Positions 17,227-26,504 are shown, counted from the first letter of the stretch. The stretch: DNA of 64,000 bases from JAXMAZ01 sp046350115 (GCA_046350115.1 JAXMAZ010000005.1:1-64000); one strand, 5' to 3'. Made by a program: numbers and translations. Notes: generated by a model from the letters alone, not told the origin.

Positions 17227-17955
17227 ATGCCGGAAACCGACTCCTACTGGCGCACGGACCGCCCGACAGAGGGGTTCTACTCCGACGCCCTGCCGGCCGC
17301 CCCGGACCGCCCGGTGCGGTTCTTCCTGCCGACCGGGTACGAGCCACGGTACCCGTACCCGCTGCTGGTCTTGTTCCACCCGCACGGCTCCACCGAGGAG
17401 CGGGTGCTGCGGATGCTGCCCAAGGCCAGCCGGCGGAACTTCCTCGGGGTGAGCGTCCGCGGGACGGAGCGGGTCGAGCGGGCGGACGGCAAGCCGGGGT
17501 TCGGCTGGTCGGCCGACCCGGACGAGCTGGCCGCGGACGTGGTCCGGGCGGTCGAGCTGACCCGCCGGTCGTACCACGTCCACTCGGAGCGGATCTACCT
17601 GGTCGGGGTGCAGGAGGGGGCGGCGGCGGCGTACCGGGCGGCGTTCGCCCTCGGGTCGAAGGTGGCCGGGGTGGCCGCCCTGAACGGCGCCACCCCGCCG
17701 ACGGCCGGCGGCCCGCTGTTCCGGCTGGACCGGGTCCGTGACCTGCGGGTGCTGATCGCCCACGGGGTGGACAACCGCCACGTGCCGGCCACAGCGGCGA
17801 AGGCGGACAACGCCCGGTTCTACGCCGCCGGGTCGGACGTCACCCTGGCCCACTACCCGACCGACCACCGGGTCCACGCCCACATGCTCCGCGACCTGAA
17901 CCGGTGGGTGATCGGGCACGTCACGGCCGAGCAGCGGGTGCTGGTCCGCGGTTAG
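17227..17955 (+). CDS. Alpha/beta-hydrolase fold protein lacking the nucleophile serine
   Basis: A 242-residue protein similar to the phospholipase/carboxylesterase branch: VRFFLPTGYEPRYPYPLLVL, FHPHGS in the oxyanion position, RIYLVGVQEGAAAAYR and IAHGVDNRHVP. The nucleophile elbow, usually GxSxG, reads G-V-Q-E-G (residues 127-131), with Gln129 in place of serine. An aspartate (D in HGVDNRHVP) and a histidine (THRVHAHML region, DHRVHAH) are still present. It may be a non-catalytic binding or chaperone-like member, or use different chemistry. The ATG at 17227 follows a non-conserved upstream frame. There is no signal peptide, so it is probably cytoplasmic. Confidence 0.8.
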   Translation: MPETDSYWRTDRPTEGFYSDALPAAPDRPVRFFLPTGYEPRYPYPLLVLFHPHGSTEERVLRMLPKASRRNFLGVSVRGTERVERADGKPGFGWSADPDELAADVVRAVELTRRSYHVHSERIYLVGVQEGAAAAYRAAFALGSKVAGVAALNGATPPTAGGPLFRLDRVRDLRVLIAHGVDNRHVPATAAKADNARFYAAGSDVTLAHYPTDHRVHAHMLRDLNRWVIGHVTAEQRVLVRG

Positions 17956-18168
17956 AGCAGACTTCAGGCGGGTGCCGCGCGGCATACCCGCAGTGCCGCC
18001 CGCAGCCCCTTGAGGGTCGAGAAGGCGGCCGGGGCCGGGCCAACGACTCACGGACCGCGAACGCCCCCGCCACTCCGGCCGTCCCCGGCCCGCCTGAGCT
18101 CACGCCCAGGGTACACCCGCCCGAACCCTACCGCGACACCCGCCTGATGGCTGCTCTAGATTTCTTCT

Positions 18169-20103
18169 TCACCCCGCGACAAAGACGCTCTCCGCCTCCT
18201 GGTCGTGGGACGCCGCCTGCCGCTGCACCATCTCGTGATACACGCCCCGGGCAGCCATCAGCTCGTCATGGGTGCCCCGCTCGATCACCCGCCCGTTCTC
18301 CATCAGCAGGATCAAATCAGCCCGGCGGACGGTGCTCAGCCGGTGGGCGATGACGAACGTCGTCCGCCCGGCCAGCAGTGTCGCCATCGCCGCTTGAATC
18401 AGTTGCTCGCTCTCCGTGTCCAGGTTGCTCGTCGCCTCGTCCAGAATCAGGATTTGCGGGGCGGCCAGGATCGCCCGGGCGATCGCCAGCCGTTGCTGTT
18501 GCCCGCCGGACAGCTTTACGCCGCGCTCGCCGACGACCGTGCCGTACCCGTCCGGCAGCCGCTCGATGAACTCGTGGGCGTTCGCCCGCCGGGCCGCGTC
18601 CACCACCTCGGCCAACGTGGCGTCCGGCCGGCCGTAGGCAATGTTCTCCCGGACCGACCCGTCGAACAGGAACACGTCCTGCTGCACGATGGCCAACAAA
18701 TCCCGGTAGGTCCGCAGCCGGTAGTCGCGGATGTCGGTGCCGTTCACCAGAATCCGCCCGCGGGTCGGGTCGTGGAACCGAGCCACCAGATCGGTGACGG
18801 TCGTCTTGCCGGCCCCGCTCCGACCGACCAGGGCGACCACCGACCCGCCGGGCACCGTCACGTCGAAGTCGCGGACCACCGGCCGGCCCTCGCGGTACTC
18901 GAACTCCACCCCCTCGAAGCGGATCTCCCGCACCACACGCGGGGCGTCCGTCGCTCCCGGCCGGTCCGGCTTGTCGGCCGGCATCGCCAGGATCTCGAAC
19001 ACCCGCTCCATCGCCGCCAGCGACCGCTGCAGCTCGGAGAACGAGTTGACGATGTTCCACACCGGGTTGAGCAGCAGGAACGTGTACCACTGGAACGCCA
19101 TGATGTCCCCGACCGAAGCCCGGCCGGTGACGACCAGGTAGCCGCCGTACCAGACGATGACCACGTTGACCGCCGCCACCAGCAGCCCCCAGGAGGTCCA
19201 CAGCACCAGCTCCCGCCTGTGGGCGAACAACTCTTTGCGGAGGACCGTGTGCCGGCCGGTCAGGTAGTCGAGCAGCTCCCGCCGCTCCCGGCCGAACGCC
19301 CGCACCACCCGGATGCCGGAGAACGTCTCCCCGACCCGGCCGTCGATCGCCTCCACGTCCTTGCGGACCGACCGGTAGATCGGCCGCACCCGACTGGCCG
19401 AGACGAAGCTGAGCAGCATCGCCCCGGGGATGACGGCCAGGGCCATGAGGGCCAGCCGCCAGTTGAGGGTGAACAGCACCCCGACGGCGATGCCCAGCCG
19501 GACCAGCGACAGGGCCGGGGAGACGATGGCCAGTTGCAACAGGCCGGTGGTGGTGTCCACGTCCCCGGTCAGCCGGGACAGGATGCCGCCGGTCTTCATC
19601 TCCCACACGGCCGGCAGCGGCAGGTGGAGCAGCCGGTCGTACACCGCCCGGCGGAGGGACAGCATGACCCGGGTGTTGAGCAGCCGCTGGCGGTAGTCCT
19701 TGAGTACGCTGAACAGCTTGGACAGGATGACCACCCCGAGGAACACGCCGCCGGCCATGTGTAAGAGCGACAGCCGGTCGGCCGGCTCCAGGCCGGTGCC
19801 CAGCACCACCCGGTCGATGATGAACCGCAGGAACAGCGGCTCGATCATCTCCAGCCCGGCGACGGTCAGGGCCAGGACGAACAGGACGGCGACGGCGGAC
19901 CGGTGCGGCCACAGCCAGCGGAGGTACGCCCGCAGCGACTCCCGCCGGTTGGCCTTGGACTTCGGCTTCTCGGCGGAGGCGTCGGCCGGCTTGTTAGCGG
20001 GCGGCGGGTCGTCCAGCCGGCGGTGCCGGTAGTCCTGGACGAACTCCCGATACCGGCGGCGGGACGACCGGGGGCGGTGGGCGTGTTCCGACTGGTCGCT
20101 CAT
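18169..20103 (-). CDS. ABC exporter half-transporter (MsbA/ABCB-like)
   Basis: A 644-residue half-transporter with a basic N-terminal tail, six membrane helices (about residues 66-360) and a nucleotide-binding domain. Walker A is GRSGAGKTT (about 428-436), the signature LSGGQQQRLAIARA and Walker B ILILDEATSNLD, with the switch histidine in VIAHRLST. Coupling segments such as RLTGDVDTTTGLLQ are typical of lipid or multidrug exporters. Such proteins work as homodimers in the inner membrane. The start ATG at 20103 is plausible. It stands alone between palindromic elements and an alpha/beta-hydrolase gene, so the substrate cannot be guessed. The C-terminus ends in ESVFVAG after the ATPase domain, so the gene is complete. 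Confidence 0.93.
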   Translation of the reverse strand: MSDQSEHAHRPRSSRRRYREFVQDYRHRRLDDPPPANKPADASAEKPKSKANRRESLRAYLRWLWPHRSAVAVLFVLALTVAGLEMIEPLFLRFIIDRVVLGTGLEPADRLSLLHMAGGVFLGVVILSKLFSVLKDYRQRLLNTRVMLSLRRAVYDRLLHLPLPAVWEMKTGGILSRLTGDVDTTTGLLQLAIVSPALSLVRLGIAVGVLFTLNWRLALMALAVIPGAMLLSFVSASRVRPIYRSVRKDVEAIDGRVGETFSGIRVVRAFGRERRELLDYLTGRHTVLRKELFAHRRELVLWTSWGLLVAAVNVVIVWYGGYLVVTGRASVGDIMAFQWYTFLLLNPVWNIVNSFSELQRSLAAMERVFEILAMPADKPDRPGATDAPRVVREIRFEGVEFEYREGRPVVRDFDVTVPGGSVVALVGRSGAGKTTVTDLVARFHDPTRGRILVNGTDIRDYRLRTYRDLLAIVQQDVFLFDGSVRENIAYGRPDATLAEVVDAARRANAHEFIERLPDGYGTVVGERGVKLSGGQQQRLAIARAILAAPQILILDEATSNLDTESEQLIQAAMATLLAGRTTFVIAHRLSTVRRADLILLMENGRVIERGTHDELMAARGVYHEMVQRQAASHDQEAESVFVAG

Positions 20104-20210
20104 GAGTGGGCACCGGGAAGGCAGGCGCGGGTGCGAGCCGGTCAGTTTGACCGCGCCCGGCGGGCGATTCCAGGTCGGATGGAGGTAGCCGCCTCAACCC
20201 CCACCTCCCT

Positions 20211-20356
20211 CCTCGTTCCCACGCTCTGCGTGGAACGGGCGAGGAGGCGACGCTCTGTGTCGCGGGTTTCCTGCTCGCGGACGCTCCCACCGAATGCACA
20301 AAGCCGTGACGCGGAGCGTCGCCCCGCCCGTTCCCACGCAGAGCGTGGGAACGAGG
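20211..20356. repeat. Long inverted repeat with CCTCGTTCCCACGCTCTGCG ends
   Basis: Both ends carry the words CTCGTTCCCACGC / GCGTGGGAACGAG, and the arms extend inward for about 50 bp with a few mismatches (GGCGACGCTC and GAGCGTCGCC). It lies upstream of the ABC exporter start and directly next to another palindromic element at 20395. The sequence family is different from its neighbour. Confidence 0.8.
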
Positions 20357-20394
20357 AAGAAGGAGCGCGGCGAGCCGGCGGAACCTGGGTTTTG

Positions 20395-20531
20395 CTCCCC
20401 CTCTCCGCTTCGGGGAGGGGGCCGGGGGAGGGGTGAGACCTACCACCCGTCGCAGCGATCCCGGAAGTCCCCGACTCAGGTCGCTGATTTCACCCCTCCC
20501 CCGGCCCCCTCCCCGAAGCGGAGAGGGGGAG
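20395..20531. repeat. 42-bp-arm perfect GC-rich inverted repeat
   Basis: The left arm 20395-20436 and right arm 20490-20531 are perfect reverse complements, beginning CTCCCCCTCTCCGCTTCGGG. The 53-bp spacer is unrelated sequence. It is the clearest member of the family also seen at 14253, 21730 and at the window start. It lies in the intergenic region before the beta-propeller gene at 20632. Confidence 0.92.
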
Positions 20532-20631
20532 AACAAACCGCCCACCGCCCGGACGGAAACTGATCCCGGCAATTGACCGGACGGGCGACTCCGTGGACAC
20601 TGGCCGCCACCCACCCGCTCCCGGTGCCGTC

Positions 20632-21720
20632 ATGGACCGCCGCGCCTTCCTGTCCGCCGCCCTGGCCGCCCCGCTCGCCGCCGCGGCCGAACCGGCCGTC
20701 TCCCGGCGGCTGTACGTCGTCGCCCCCGGCATCCGCGACTACCTGGAGTTCGGCAGGGCCGGCGTCCTGGTGTTCGACATCGACAACGGGCACAAGTTCG
20801 TCAAACGCATCCCCACCACTGCGAGCCGGGCCGCCAAGCCGCGGAACATCAAAGGCGTGGTCGCCAGCCCGCACACCAAGAAGCTCCACTTCACCACCCC
20901 AGAGTCGCTCTACTGCGTCGATCTGGTGTCGGAGAAGACCGAGTGGGGCCGGGAGCTGCCGCAGGGGTGCGACCGGCTGGCCGCCACCCCGGACGGCCGG
21001 ACGCTGTACGTCCCGTCGTTCGAGCGGGACATCTGGAACGTCGTGGACGCGGCGGCCGGCGAGGTGACGGCCACGATCACCACCCGCAGCGGGGCGCACA
21101 ACACCATCTGCGGCCTGGACGGCAAGCGGGCGTACCTGGCCGGGCTGAAGTCCCCGCTACTGTCCGTGGCCGACACCGCGACGAACACGGTGGTCGGCAC
21201 CGTCGGGCCGTTCGCCGCCCCGGTCCGGCCGTTCACCGTTAACGGCCGGCAAGCCCTCTGCTTCGTCAACGTGAACGACCTGCTCGGGTTCGAGGTCGGC
21301 GACCTGACCACCGGGAAGAAGCTGCACCGGGTCGAGGTGCCGGGGGTGAAGCGCGGGCCGGTGAAGCGGCACGGCTGCCCGAGCCACGGCATCGGCCTGA
21401 CCCCGGACGAGTCGCAACTGTGGGTCGTGGACGCTGCCAACCAGCAGGCCCACATCTTCGACGCGGCTGTGATGCCGCCGCGGTACGTGACCGGCATTTC
21501 GCTGCGGGAGCAGCCGGGGTGGGTGACGTTCAGCCTGGACGGCAAATACGCCTACCCGTCCACCGGCGAGGTGATCGACACGGCCACCAAGCGGATCGTC
21601 ACCACCCTGGCGGACGAGACCGGCCGGCCGGTCCACAGCGAGAAGATGGTCGAAATCCACTTCCGCGGCGACACCCCGATCGTGGCCGGGGACCAGTTCG
21701 GCCTCGGGCGGAAGACCTGA
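20632..21720 (+). CDS. Secreted YncE-like beta-propeller protein
   Basis: A 362-residue protein. The N-terminus MDRRAFLSAALAAPLAAAAE is a signal peptide with an RR pair (Tat-like but short). The rest is a run of propeller blades with patterns such as LAATPDGRTLYVPSFERDIW, VVDAAAGEVTATITTRSGAH and IGLTPDESQLWVVDAANQQ, resembling the YncE / cytochrome-D1-like seven-bladed propellers. These usually bind partners or ligands in the periplasm rather than catalyse. The ATG at 20632 gives the signal peptide; a GTG 13 codons upstream would not. It begins a codirectional run of exported hydrolase-type genes. Confidence 0.8.
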   Translation: MDRRAFLSAALAAPLAAAAEPAVSRRLYVVAPGIRDYLEFGRAGVLVFDIDNGHKFVKRIPTTASRAAKPRNIKGVVASPHTKKLHFTTPESLYCVDLVSEKTEWGRELPQGCDRLAATPDGRTLYVPSFERDIWNVVDAAAGEVTATITTRSGAHNTICGLDGKRAYLAGLKSPLLSVADTATNTVVGTVGPFAAPVRPFTVNGRQALCFVNVNDLLGFEVGDLTTGKKLHRVEVPGVKRGPVKRHGCPSHGIGLTPDESQLWVVDAANQQAHIFDAAVMPPRYVTGISLREQPGWVTFSLDGKYAYPSTGEVIDTATKRIVTTLADETGRPVHSEKMVEIHFRGDTPIVAGDQFGLGRKT

Positions 21721-21729
21721 CACTGCGGG

Positions 21730-21925
21730 GTAGTGCCTCAGTTTCAAGGGCTTTTCTCCCCCTCCCCGAAGCGGAGAGGGGGCCGGGGGAGGGGTCAAAC
21801 GCTCGACCCGTCTCCGCGACTTCGAGGGCACCGGACCGGGAGGCCGGCCTCACCCCTCCCCCGGCCCCCTCCCCGAAGCGGAGAGGGGGAGAAAAGCCAG
21901 CCCGCCCGCCAAACTGAGACACTAC
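21730..21925. repeat. Composite inverted repeat with GTAGTG-CTCAGTTT termini
   Basis: The outer ends are GTAGTGCCTCAGTTT (21730) and AAACTGAGACACTAC (to 21925). The inner arms are the GC-rich CTCCCC...GGGGAGG palindrome seen at 20395-20531. The same outer motif frames the element at 25607-25773. The two-layer structure (terminal motif plus variable inner palindrome) resembles a small non-autonomous mobile element. Confidence 0.85.
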
Positions 21926-21949
21926 CGGCCCGTTTGAAAGGAGCACCTG

Positions 21950-23086
21950 ATGCGATCGCTGCTGACGCTCGTGACTTTGGCCTGCGGCCTCGCCGGGGCG
22001 GACGACGCGAAGCCGGCGTCGTCGAACGTCCCGCGGGCCGAGTACCCGCGGGTCCACCCGGACGGCCGGGTGACGTTCCGGATGCGGGCGCCGGACGCCA
22101 AGAAGGTTCAGCTCCAGCCGGGCGGGGCGGACAACGGGCTGGGCAAAGGGCCGTATGACATGCAGCGCGGCCCGGACGGCCACTGGACCGTCACCACCCC
22201 GCCGGCTGTCCCCGGGTTCCACTACTACTGGCTCCTCGTGGACGGGGTGATTGTCAACGATCTGGGGAGCGAGTCGTTCTTCGGCTGGGGCCGGCAGTGC
22301 AGCGGGGTCGAGGTGCCGGAGACGGGGGCCGACTTCTACGACGTGAAGGACGTGCCGCACGGCGAGGTGCGGGCGCTCTGGTATCACTCGAAGGTGACGG
22401 GCAAACCCCGGCGGGCGATGGTGTACACCCCGCCGGGGTACGACACCACCGGCCGGCGATACCCGGTGCTGTACCTGCAGCACGGGGCCGGGGAGGACGA
22501 GCGGGGGTGGACCACCCAGGGGCGGGCGAACTTCATCCTGGACAACCTGATCGCGGCCAAGAAGGCGAGGCCGATGATCGTGGTCATGGACAACGGGTAC
22601 GCCGACCGGGCCGGCGCCCCGCCCGGCCCCCAGCGGTTCGACTTCCGCCCGTTCGCCGAGGTGCTGACCGCCGAGCTGATCCCGACGGTGGACGCCGCCT
22701 ACCGCACCCTCGCGGACCGCGACCACCGGGCGCTGGCCGGGCTGTCGATGGGCGGGATGCAGGCGCTCCAGATCGGGCTGGCCGACCTCGACCGGTTCGC
22801 CTGGGTCGGGGCGTTCAGCGCCCCGCCCGGCCCCAAGTTCGACGTGGGGACCGCTTACAACGGGGCGTTCCGGGACGCGGCCGGGTTCAACGCCAAGGTC
22901 CGGCTGCTGTGGCTCGGGGCCGGGTCCGCCGAGGAGTGGTTCGCGGCCGGCGTGAAGACAATGCACACGGCCCTCGACAAAGCCGGGGTGAAGCACGTCA
23001 CGTTCGAGTCGCCGGGGACTTCCCACGAGTGGCAGACGTGGCGGCGGTCGCTGCACGACTTCGCCCCCCGGCTGTTCGCCGACTGA
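21950..23086 (+). CDS. Secreted esterase (CE1/feruloyl-esterase-like) with N-terminal beta-sandwich
   Basis: A 378-residue exported protein. After a signal peptide (about residues 1-18) comes an immunoglobulin-like E-set domain (VTFRMRAPDAKKVQL, HYYWLLVDGVIVNDLGSESF). An alpha/beta-hydrolase domain of the esterase D / XynZ type follows: MVYTPPGYDTTGRRYPVLYL, HGAGEDERGW and ALAGLSMGGMQAL with nucleophile Ser266. The histidine lies in SPGTSHEWQTWRRSL and the aspartate is probably in the loop around residues 322-330. Related enzymes release ferulate or acetyl groups from plant polysaccharides, fitting a polysaccharide-using planctomycete. An SD-like AGGAG precedes the ATG. Confidence 0.88.
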   Translation: MRSLLTLVTLACGLAGADDAKPASSNVPRAEYPRVHPDGRVTFRMRAPDAKKVQLQPGGADNGLGKGPYDMQRGPDGHWTVTTPPAVPGFHYYWLLVDGVIVNDLGSESFFGWGRQCSGVEVPETGADFYDVKDVPHGEVRALWYHSKVTGKPRRAMVYTPPGYDTTGRRYPVLYLQHGAGEDERGWTTQGRANFILDNLIAAKKARPMIVVMDNGYADRAGAPPGPQRFDFRPFAEVLTAELIPTVDAAYRTLADRDHRALAGLSMGGMQALQIGLADLDRFAWVGAFSAPPGPKFDVGTAYNGAFRDAAGFNAKVRLLWLGAGSAEEWFAAGVKTMHTALDKAGVKHVTFESPGTSHEWQTWRRSLHDFAPRLFAD

Positions 23087-23172
23087 CCGGCGGCCGTCCC
23101 CTGGTCGCGGCCGGCCCGGCGGGCTATGCCGACGACAATGCTCATCCCTCCCGGTGGCCCACGGCGTTCCCG

Positions 23173-24315
23173 ATGAAACTCCTCCCGGTACTCGCCCTGC
23201 TCGCCGCCGCCGCCCCGGTCGCCGCGGCCGACCCCTGGGCCACCGAGGCCCAGGCGGCGCTGGCCAAGGCCGGGGCCAACCGCCCGCAGTTGGAGCGGGC
23301 ATTGGCCGACGTCCCGGCCGCCCAGCGGGCCGGGATGGCGTTCCTCGTCGCCAACATGCCGGACCGGGATCTGACCGCCCTGTCCGCCGACTTCCTGCTG
23401 ACCAACGTCCGGCTGGCCTACCAGGCCCGGGCGGACGCCCCGTGGGGGGCGGACATCCCGGAGGACGTGTTCCTCAACGCCGTGCTGCCTTACGCGAACC
23501 TGGACGAGCGGCGGGACGACTGGCGGGCCGAGTTCGTCGAGCTGTGCCGGCCGATCGTCCGCGGGTGCAAGGCGCCCACCGAAGCCACCATGCGGCTGAA
23601 CGCCGAGCTGTTCCCGCGGCTGAACCTGAAGTACTCGACCAAGCGGAAGGCGCCGAACCAAAGCCCCCGGGAGTCGATCGCCCAGGGGCTGGCGTCCTGC
23701 ACCGGGCTGTCGGTCGTGCTGGCCGACGCCTGCCGGGCGGTCGGCGTGCCTGCCCGGGTGGTCGGCACCCCGCTGTGGGCGAACAAGCGGGGCAACCACA
23801 CCTGGGTGGAGGTGTGGGACCGGGGCTGGCACTTCACCGGGGCGTGCGAGCCGGACCCGGTCGGGCTGGACCGCGGGTGGTTCGTGGGCGACGCCGCCCA
23901 GGCGGTCAAGGGGTCGCCGCAGCACGCCATCTTCGCCGCCAGCTTCCGCCGCACCGGCCTGCACTTCCCGCTGGTCTGGGCGAAGGGCAGCCGGGAGGTG
24001 CCGGCCGAGGACGTGACCGACCGGTACGCCAAACCTGCCGCCCGACCGGCGGACACCGCCCGGGTGCTGGTCCGGGTGGTGGACGCGGCCGGCCGGCGGG
24101 TGGCCGTCCGGGTGACGGCGATGGCGGCCGACGACCCGGCCGCCAAGGCCGAGGGCACCTCCCGCGGGGAGACGGCCGACGCCAACGACCTGCTCGGGTT
24201 CGACCTGCGGCCGGACCGCGCGTACATCATCCGCACGGCCGGGGCGGAGAAGTCGGTCCGCACCGGGCCGGCCGGTCGCGAGCAGGTGGTCGAACTGGTC
24301 CGCCCCGCCGACTGA
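23173..24315 (+). CDS. Secreted transglutaminase-like protein
   Basis: A 380-residue exported protein: signal peptide MKLLPVLALLAAAAPVAAA, a helical region (about 25-120), then a transglutaminase/papain-fold core with Cys176 in LASCTGLSVVLADACRAVGV, His209 in GNHTWVEVWDRGWHF and a following acidic residue in GACEPDP, the expected C-H-D triad order. Residues about 300-375 form a small beta domain (ARVLVRVVDAAGRRVAVRV). Such proteins often act as peptidases or in protein cross-linking. It follows the esterase after 86 bp and precedes another hydrolase after 27 bp, so these may be one transcription unit. Confidence 0.85.
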   Translation: MKLLPVLALLAAAAPVAAADPWATEAQAALAKAGANRPQLERALADVPAAQRAGMAFLVANMPDRDLTALSADFLLTNVRLAYQARADAPWGADIPEDVFLNAVLPYANLDERRDDWRAEFVELCRPIVRGCKAPTEATMRLNAELFPRLNLKYSTKRKAPNQSPRESIAQGLASCTGLSVVLADACRAVGVPARVVGTPLWANKRGNHTWVEVWDRGWHFTGACEPDPVGLDRGWFVGDAAQAVKGSPQHAIFAASFRRTGLHFPLVWAKGSREVPAEDVTDRYAKPAARPADTARVLVRVVDAAGRRVAVRVTAMAADDPAAKAEGTSRGETADANDLLGFDLRPDRAYIIRTAGAEKSVRTGPAGREQVVELVRPAD

Positions 24316-24342
24316 CCCACCCCGAACCTTCGGAGACGACCC

Positions 24343-25596
24343 GTGCGGGCGCCCGCAGCCAGTCTGCTGTTGACCCTCACCCTGGCCTCCCCATTGGCCG
24401 CCGGCCCGCCGGACGCGACCGCGTCTGCCGCCGCCGTGGCCGCCCTGCGGACGGCCCTGGCCGCCGGTCCCGGGGTGCCCGCCGGGCTGGCCGACCGCGA
24501 CTTCGCCCGGGTGCCGCTCACCCGGGCGGACGCGGCCACCGCCCGCGACCTGCTCTGGCAGGCGCACGCCGCCGCCGTCCGCCGGGACCGGGCGGCCGAG
24601 GTCCGCGACCGGGTGCTGGCCGACGGCAAGCTGGCCATGCCGTTCCGGTTCACCACCTTCGGCACCGCCCCGGCCGGCGGCCGCAGCCTGTGGATCTCCA
24701 TGCACGGCGGCGGGAACGCGGCGAAGCGGGTGAACGACCGCCAGTGGGAGAACCAGCAGAAGCTGTACACTCTGGACGAGGGGGTGTACCTGGCCCCCCG
24801 TGCCCCGACCGACACCTGGAACCTGTGGCACGAGGCCCACATCGACCGGCTGTTCGACCGGCTGATCGAAGACCTGATCGTCCTGGAGGGGGTGAACCCG
24901 GACCGGGTGTACCTGCTCGGGTACTCGGCCGGCGGGGATGGGGTGTACCAGCTGGCCCCGCGGCTGGCCGACCACTGGGCCGCCGCCGGCATGATGGCCG
25001 GCCACCCGAACGGGGTGCCCCTGCTCTCCCTGCGGAACGTCCCGTTCGCCCTCCAGGTCGGGGCGAACGACGCGGCGTACCACCGGAACAGAGTCGCCCG
25101 GGAGTACGGGGCGGAGCTGGACCGGCTGCGGGCGGCCGACCCGTCCGGATACCCGCACCTGGTCAAGGTCCACGACGGCAAGGGGCATTGGATGGACCGG
25201 GCCGACCGGGCGGCCCTGCCGTGGATGGCCGGGTTCACCCGCGACCCGGTCCCGGCCCGGGTGGTGTGGCAGCAGACCGGGGTGGCCCACGACCGGGCGT
25301 ACTGGCTGGCCGTCCCGCCGGCCGAGGCCAAGGTCGGCACCCTGGTGACGGCCGCCCGGGACGGGCAGGCGGTGACGGTGACGGCGGCCGACGGGGTGGG
25401 CCGGCTGCTCGTCCGGCTGGACGACCGGACGGCCGACCTGGACCGCCCGGTGACGGTGACGTTCGCCGGCCGGGAGGTGTACGCCGGCACCCCGGCCCGG
25501 ACGGCCGGGGTGATGGCCCGGACGCTGGCCGGCCGGGGCGACCCGAAGCTGGTGTTCGACGCCGAGGTGGCGGTCGACCTGGCCGCCGCCCGGTAG
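24343..25596 (+). CDS. Secreted alpha/beta-hydrolase (dienelactone hydrolase/PHB depolymerase-like)
   Basis: A 417-residue protein starting at GTG 24343, 12 bases after CGGAGA, with a signal peptide (about 1-20). The hydrolase core shows LWISMHGGGNAAKRV (oxyanion region), RVYLLGYSAGGDGVYQLAPR with nucleophile Ser195, QVGANDAAYHRN (acid loop) and KGHWMDRADRA with the histidine. A C-terminal beta domain (about 300-410) contains VTVTAADGVGRLLVRLDDR. Substrate unknown; the layout recalls exported polyester or peptide esterases. It is the third member of the codirectional exported-hydrolase run. Confidence 0.85.
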   Translation: MRAPAASLLLTLTLASPLAAGPPDATASAAAVAALRTALAAGPGVPAGLADRDFARVPLTRADAATARDLLWQAHAAAVRRDRAAEVRDRVLADGKLAMPFRFTTFGTAPAGGRSLWISMHGGGNAAKRVNDRQWENQQKLYTLDEGVYLAPRAPTDTWNLWHEAHIDRLFDRLIEDLIVLEGVNPDRVYLLGYSAGGDGVYQLAPRLADHWAAAGMMAGHPNGVPLLSLRNVPFALQVGANDAAYHRNRVAREYGAELDRLRAADPSGYPHLVKVHDGKGHWMDRADRAALPWMAGFTRDPVPARVVWQQTGVAHDRAYWLAVPPAEAKVGTLVTAARDGQAVTVTAADGVGRLLVRLDDRTADLDRPVTVTFAGREVYAGTPARTAGVMARTLAGRGDPKLVFDAEVAVDLAAAR

Positions 25597-25606
25597 CCGC
25601 CGGCGG

Positions 25607-25773
25607 GTACTGTCGCAGTTCGGGGTTTGGTCCCCTCCCCCCTTTGTGGGGGAGGGCTAGGATGGGGGGTCGGAACGTCCTGCCTGCTCGCTGACTCGGA
25701 CTCGGCAGGCAGTCGGGCCCCCCACCCTCACCCTCCCCCACAAAGAGGGGAGGGGACCAGACTGAGACACTAC
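25607..25773. repeat. Composite inverted repeat with GTACTG / GACACTAC termini
   Basis: The outer ends read GTACTGTCGCAGTTC and GACTGAGACACTAC; the inner arms are TTGGTCCCCTCCCCCCTTTG versus CAAAGAGGGGAGGGGACCAG. The outer motif is shared with 21730-21925 although the inner arms differ. It lies between the hydrolase stop and the DUF434 start. Confidence 0.85.
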
Positions 25774-25787
25774 CCGCCGGAGAGGGC

Positions 25788-26504
25788 GTGCCCGACACCC
25801 GCAAGCACCGCGGCCCCGGCCCGCAAGACCCGGAATGGTTCGGCCCGGCCCACCGCCCCAGGCTGGGGGCCGCCGTCGCCGACCTGGCCTGGCTCCTCTC
25901 CCGAGGGTACGCCGAGCCGTCCGCCCTGAAGCTGGTCGGCGACCGACACCGGCTGGTCGAGCGGCAGCGGACGGCCGTCCGCCGGTCGGCCTGCTCGGAC
26001 GCCGCACTCGCGGACCGTAAAGCACGGCATGTTGACCCGGCAACCCTCCGCGGCCGGCCGCTGCGGGTGGACGGCTTCAACCTGATCCTGACCCTGGAGT
26101 CGGCCCTCGGTGGCGGGGTGGTCGTGGCCGGCCGAGACGGCTGCTACCGCGACCTGGCGAGCGTCCACGGCACCTACCGGCGGGTGGCGGAAACACGGCC
26201 GGCGCTGGAGCTGGCCGCCCGGTGGCTGGCCGAGTGGGGGGCCGGGCCGTGCACATGGCTGCTGGACGCACCCGTGTCCAACAGCGGCCGGCTGGCCGGG
26301 CTGATCCGGGCCGCCAGCACCGGGTGGGAAGCCGAGGTGGTGCCCGACCCCGATTCGCTGCTGGCCGCCCCCGGGGCCGTCGTCGCCACGGCGGACGCTG
26401 GCATCCTCGACCGCTGCGGGGAGTGGGTCAACCTGGCCCGGGCGGTCGTCGAGTCGGCAATCCCGGGCGCGTTCGTTGTGAACCTGGGTGCGCCGGACCC
26501 GTGA
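25788..26504 (+). CDS. DUF434 family protein
   Basis: A 238-residue cytoplasmic protein matching the DUF434 pattern: an N-terminal LAWLLSRGYAEPSALKLVGD and RHRLVERQRTAVRRSACSD, then RPLRVDGFNLILTLESALGG, RDGCYRDLASVHGTYRRV and WLLDAPVSNSGRLAGLI. The C-terminal half (DADGIL-like ATADAGILDRC, VVESAIPGAFVVNLG) resembles a Rossmann-like nuclease fold, with conserved aspartates that may be catalytic. The GTG start at 25788 has an SD (GGAGAGGG) just upstream. The family is widespread in bacteria and archaea and uncharacterised. It stands alone before the hybrid kinase. Confidence 0.85.
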   Translation: MPDTRKHRGPGPQDPEWFGPAHRPRLGAAVADLAWLLSRGYAEPSALKLVGDRHRLVERQRTAVRRSACSDAALADRKARHVDPATLRGRPLRVDGFNLILTLESALGGGVVVAGRDGCYRDLASVHGTYRRVAETRPALELAARWLAEWGAGPCTWLLDAPVSNSGRLAGLIRAASTGWEAEVVPDPDSLLAAPGAVVATADAGILDRCGEWVNLARAVVESAIPGAFVVNLGAPDP

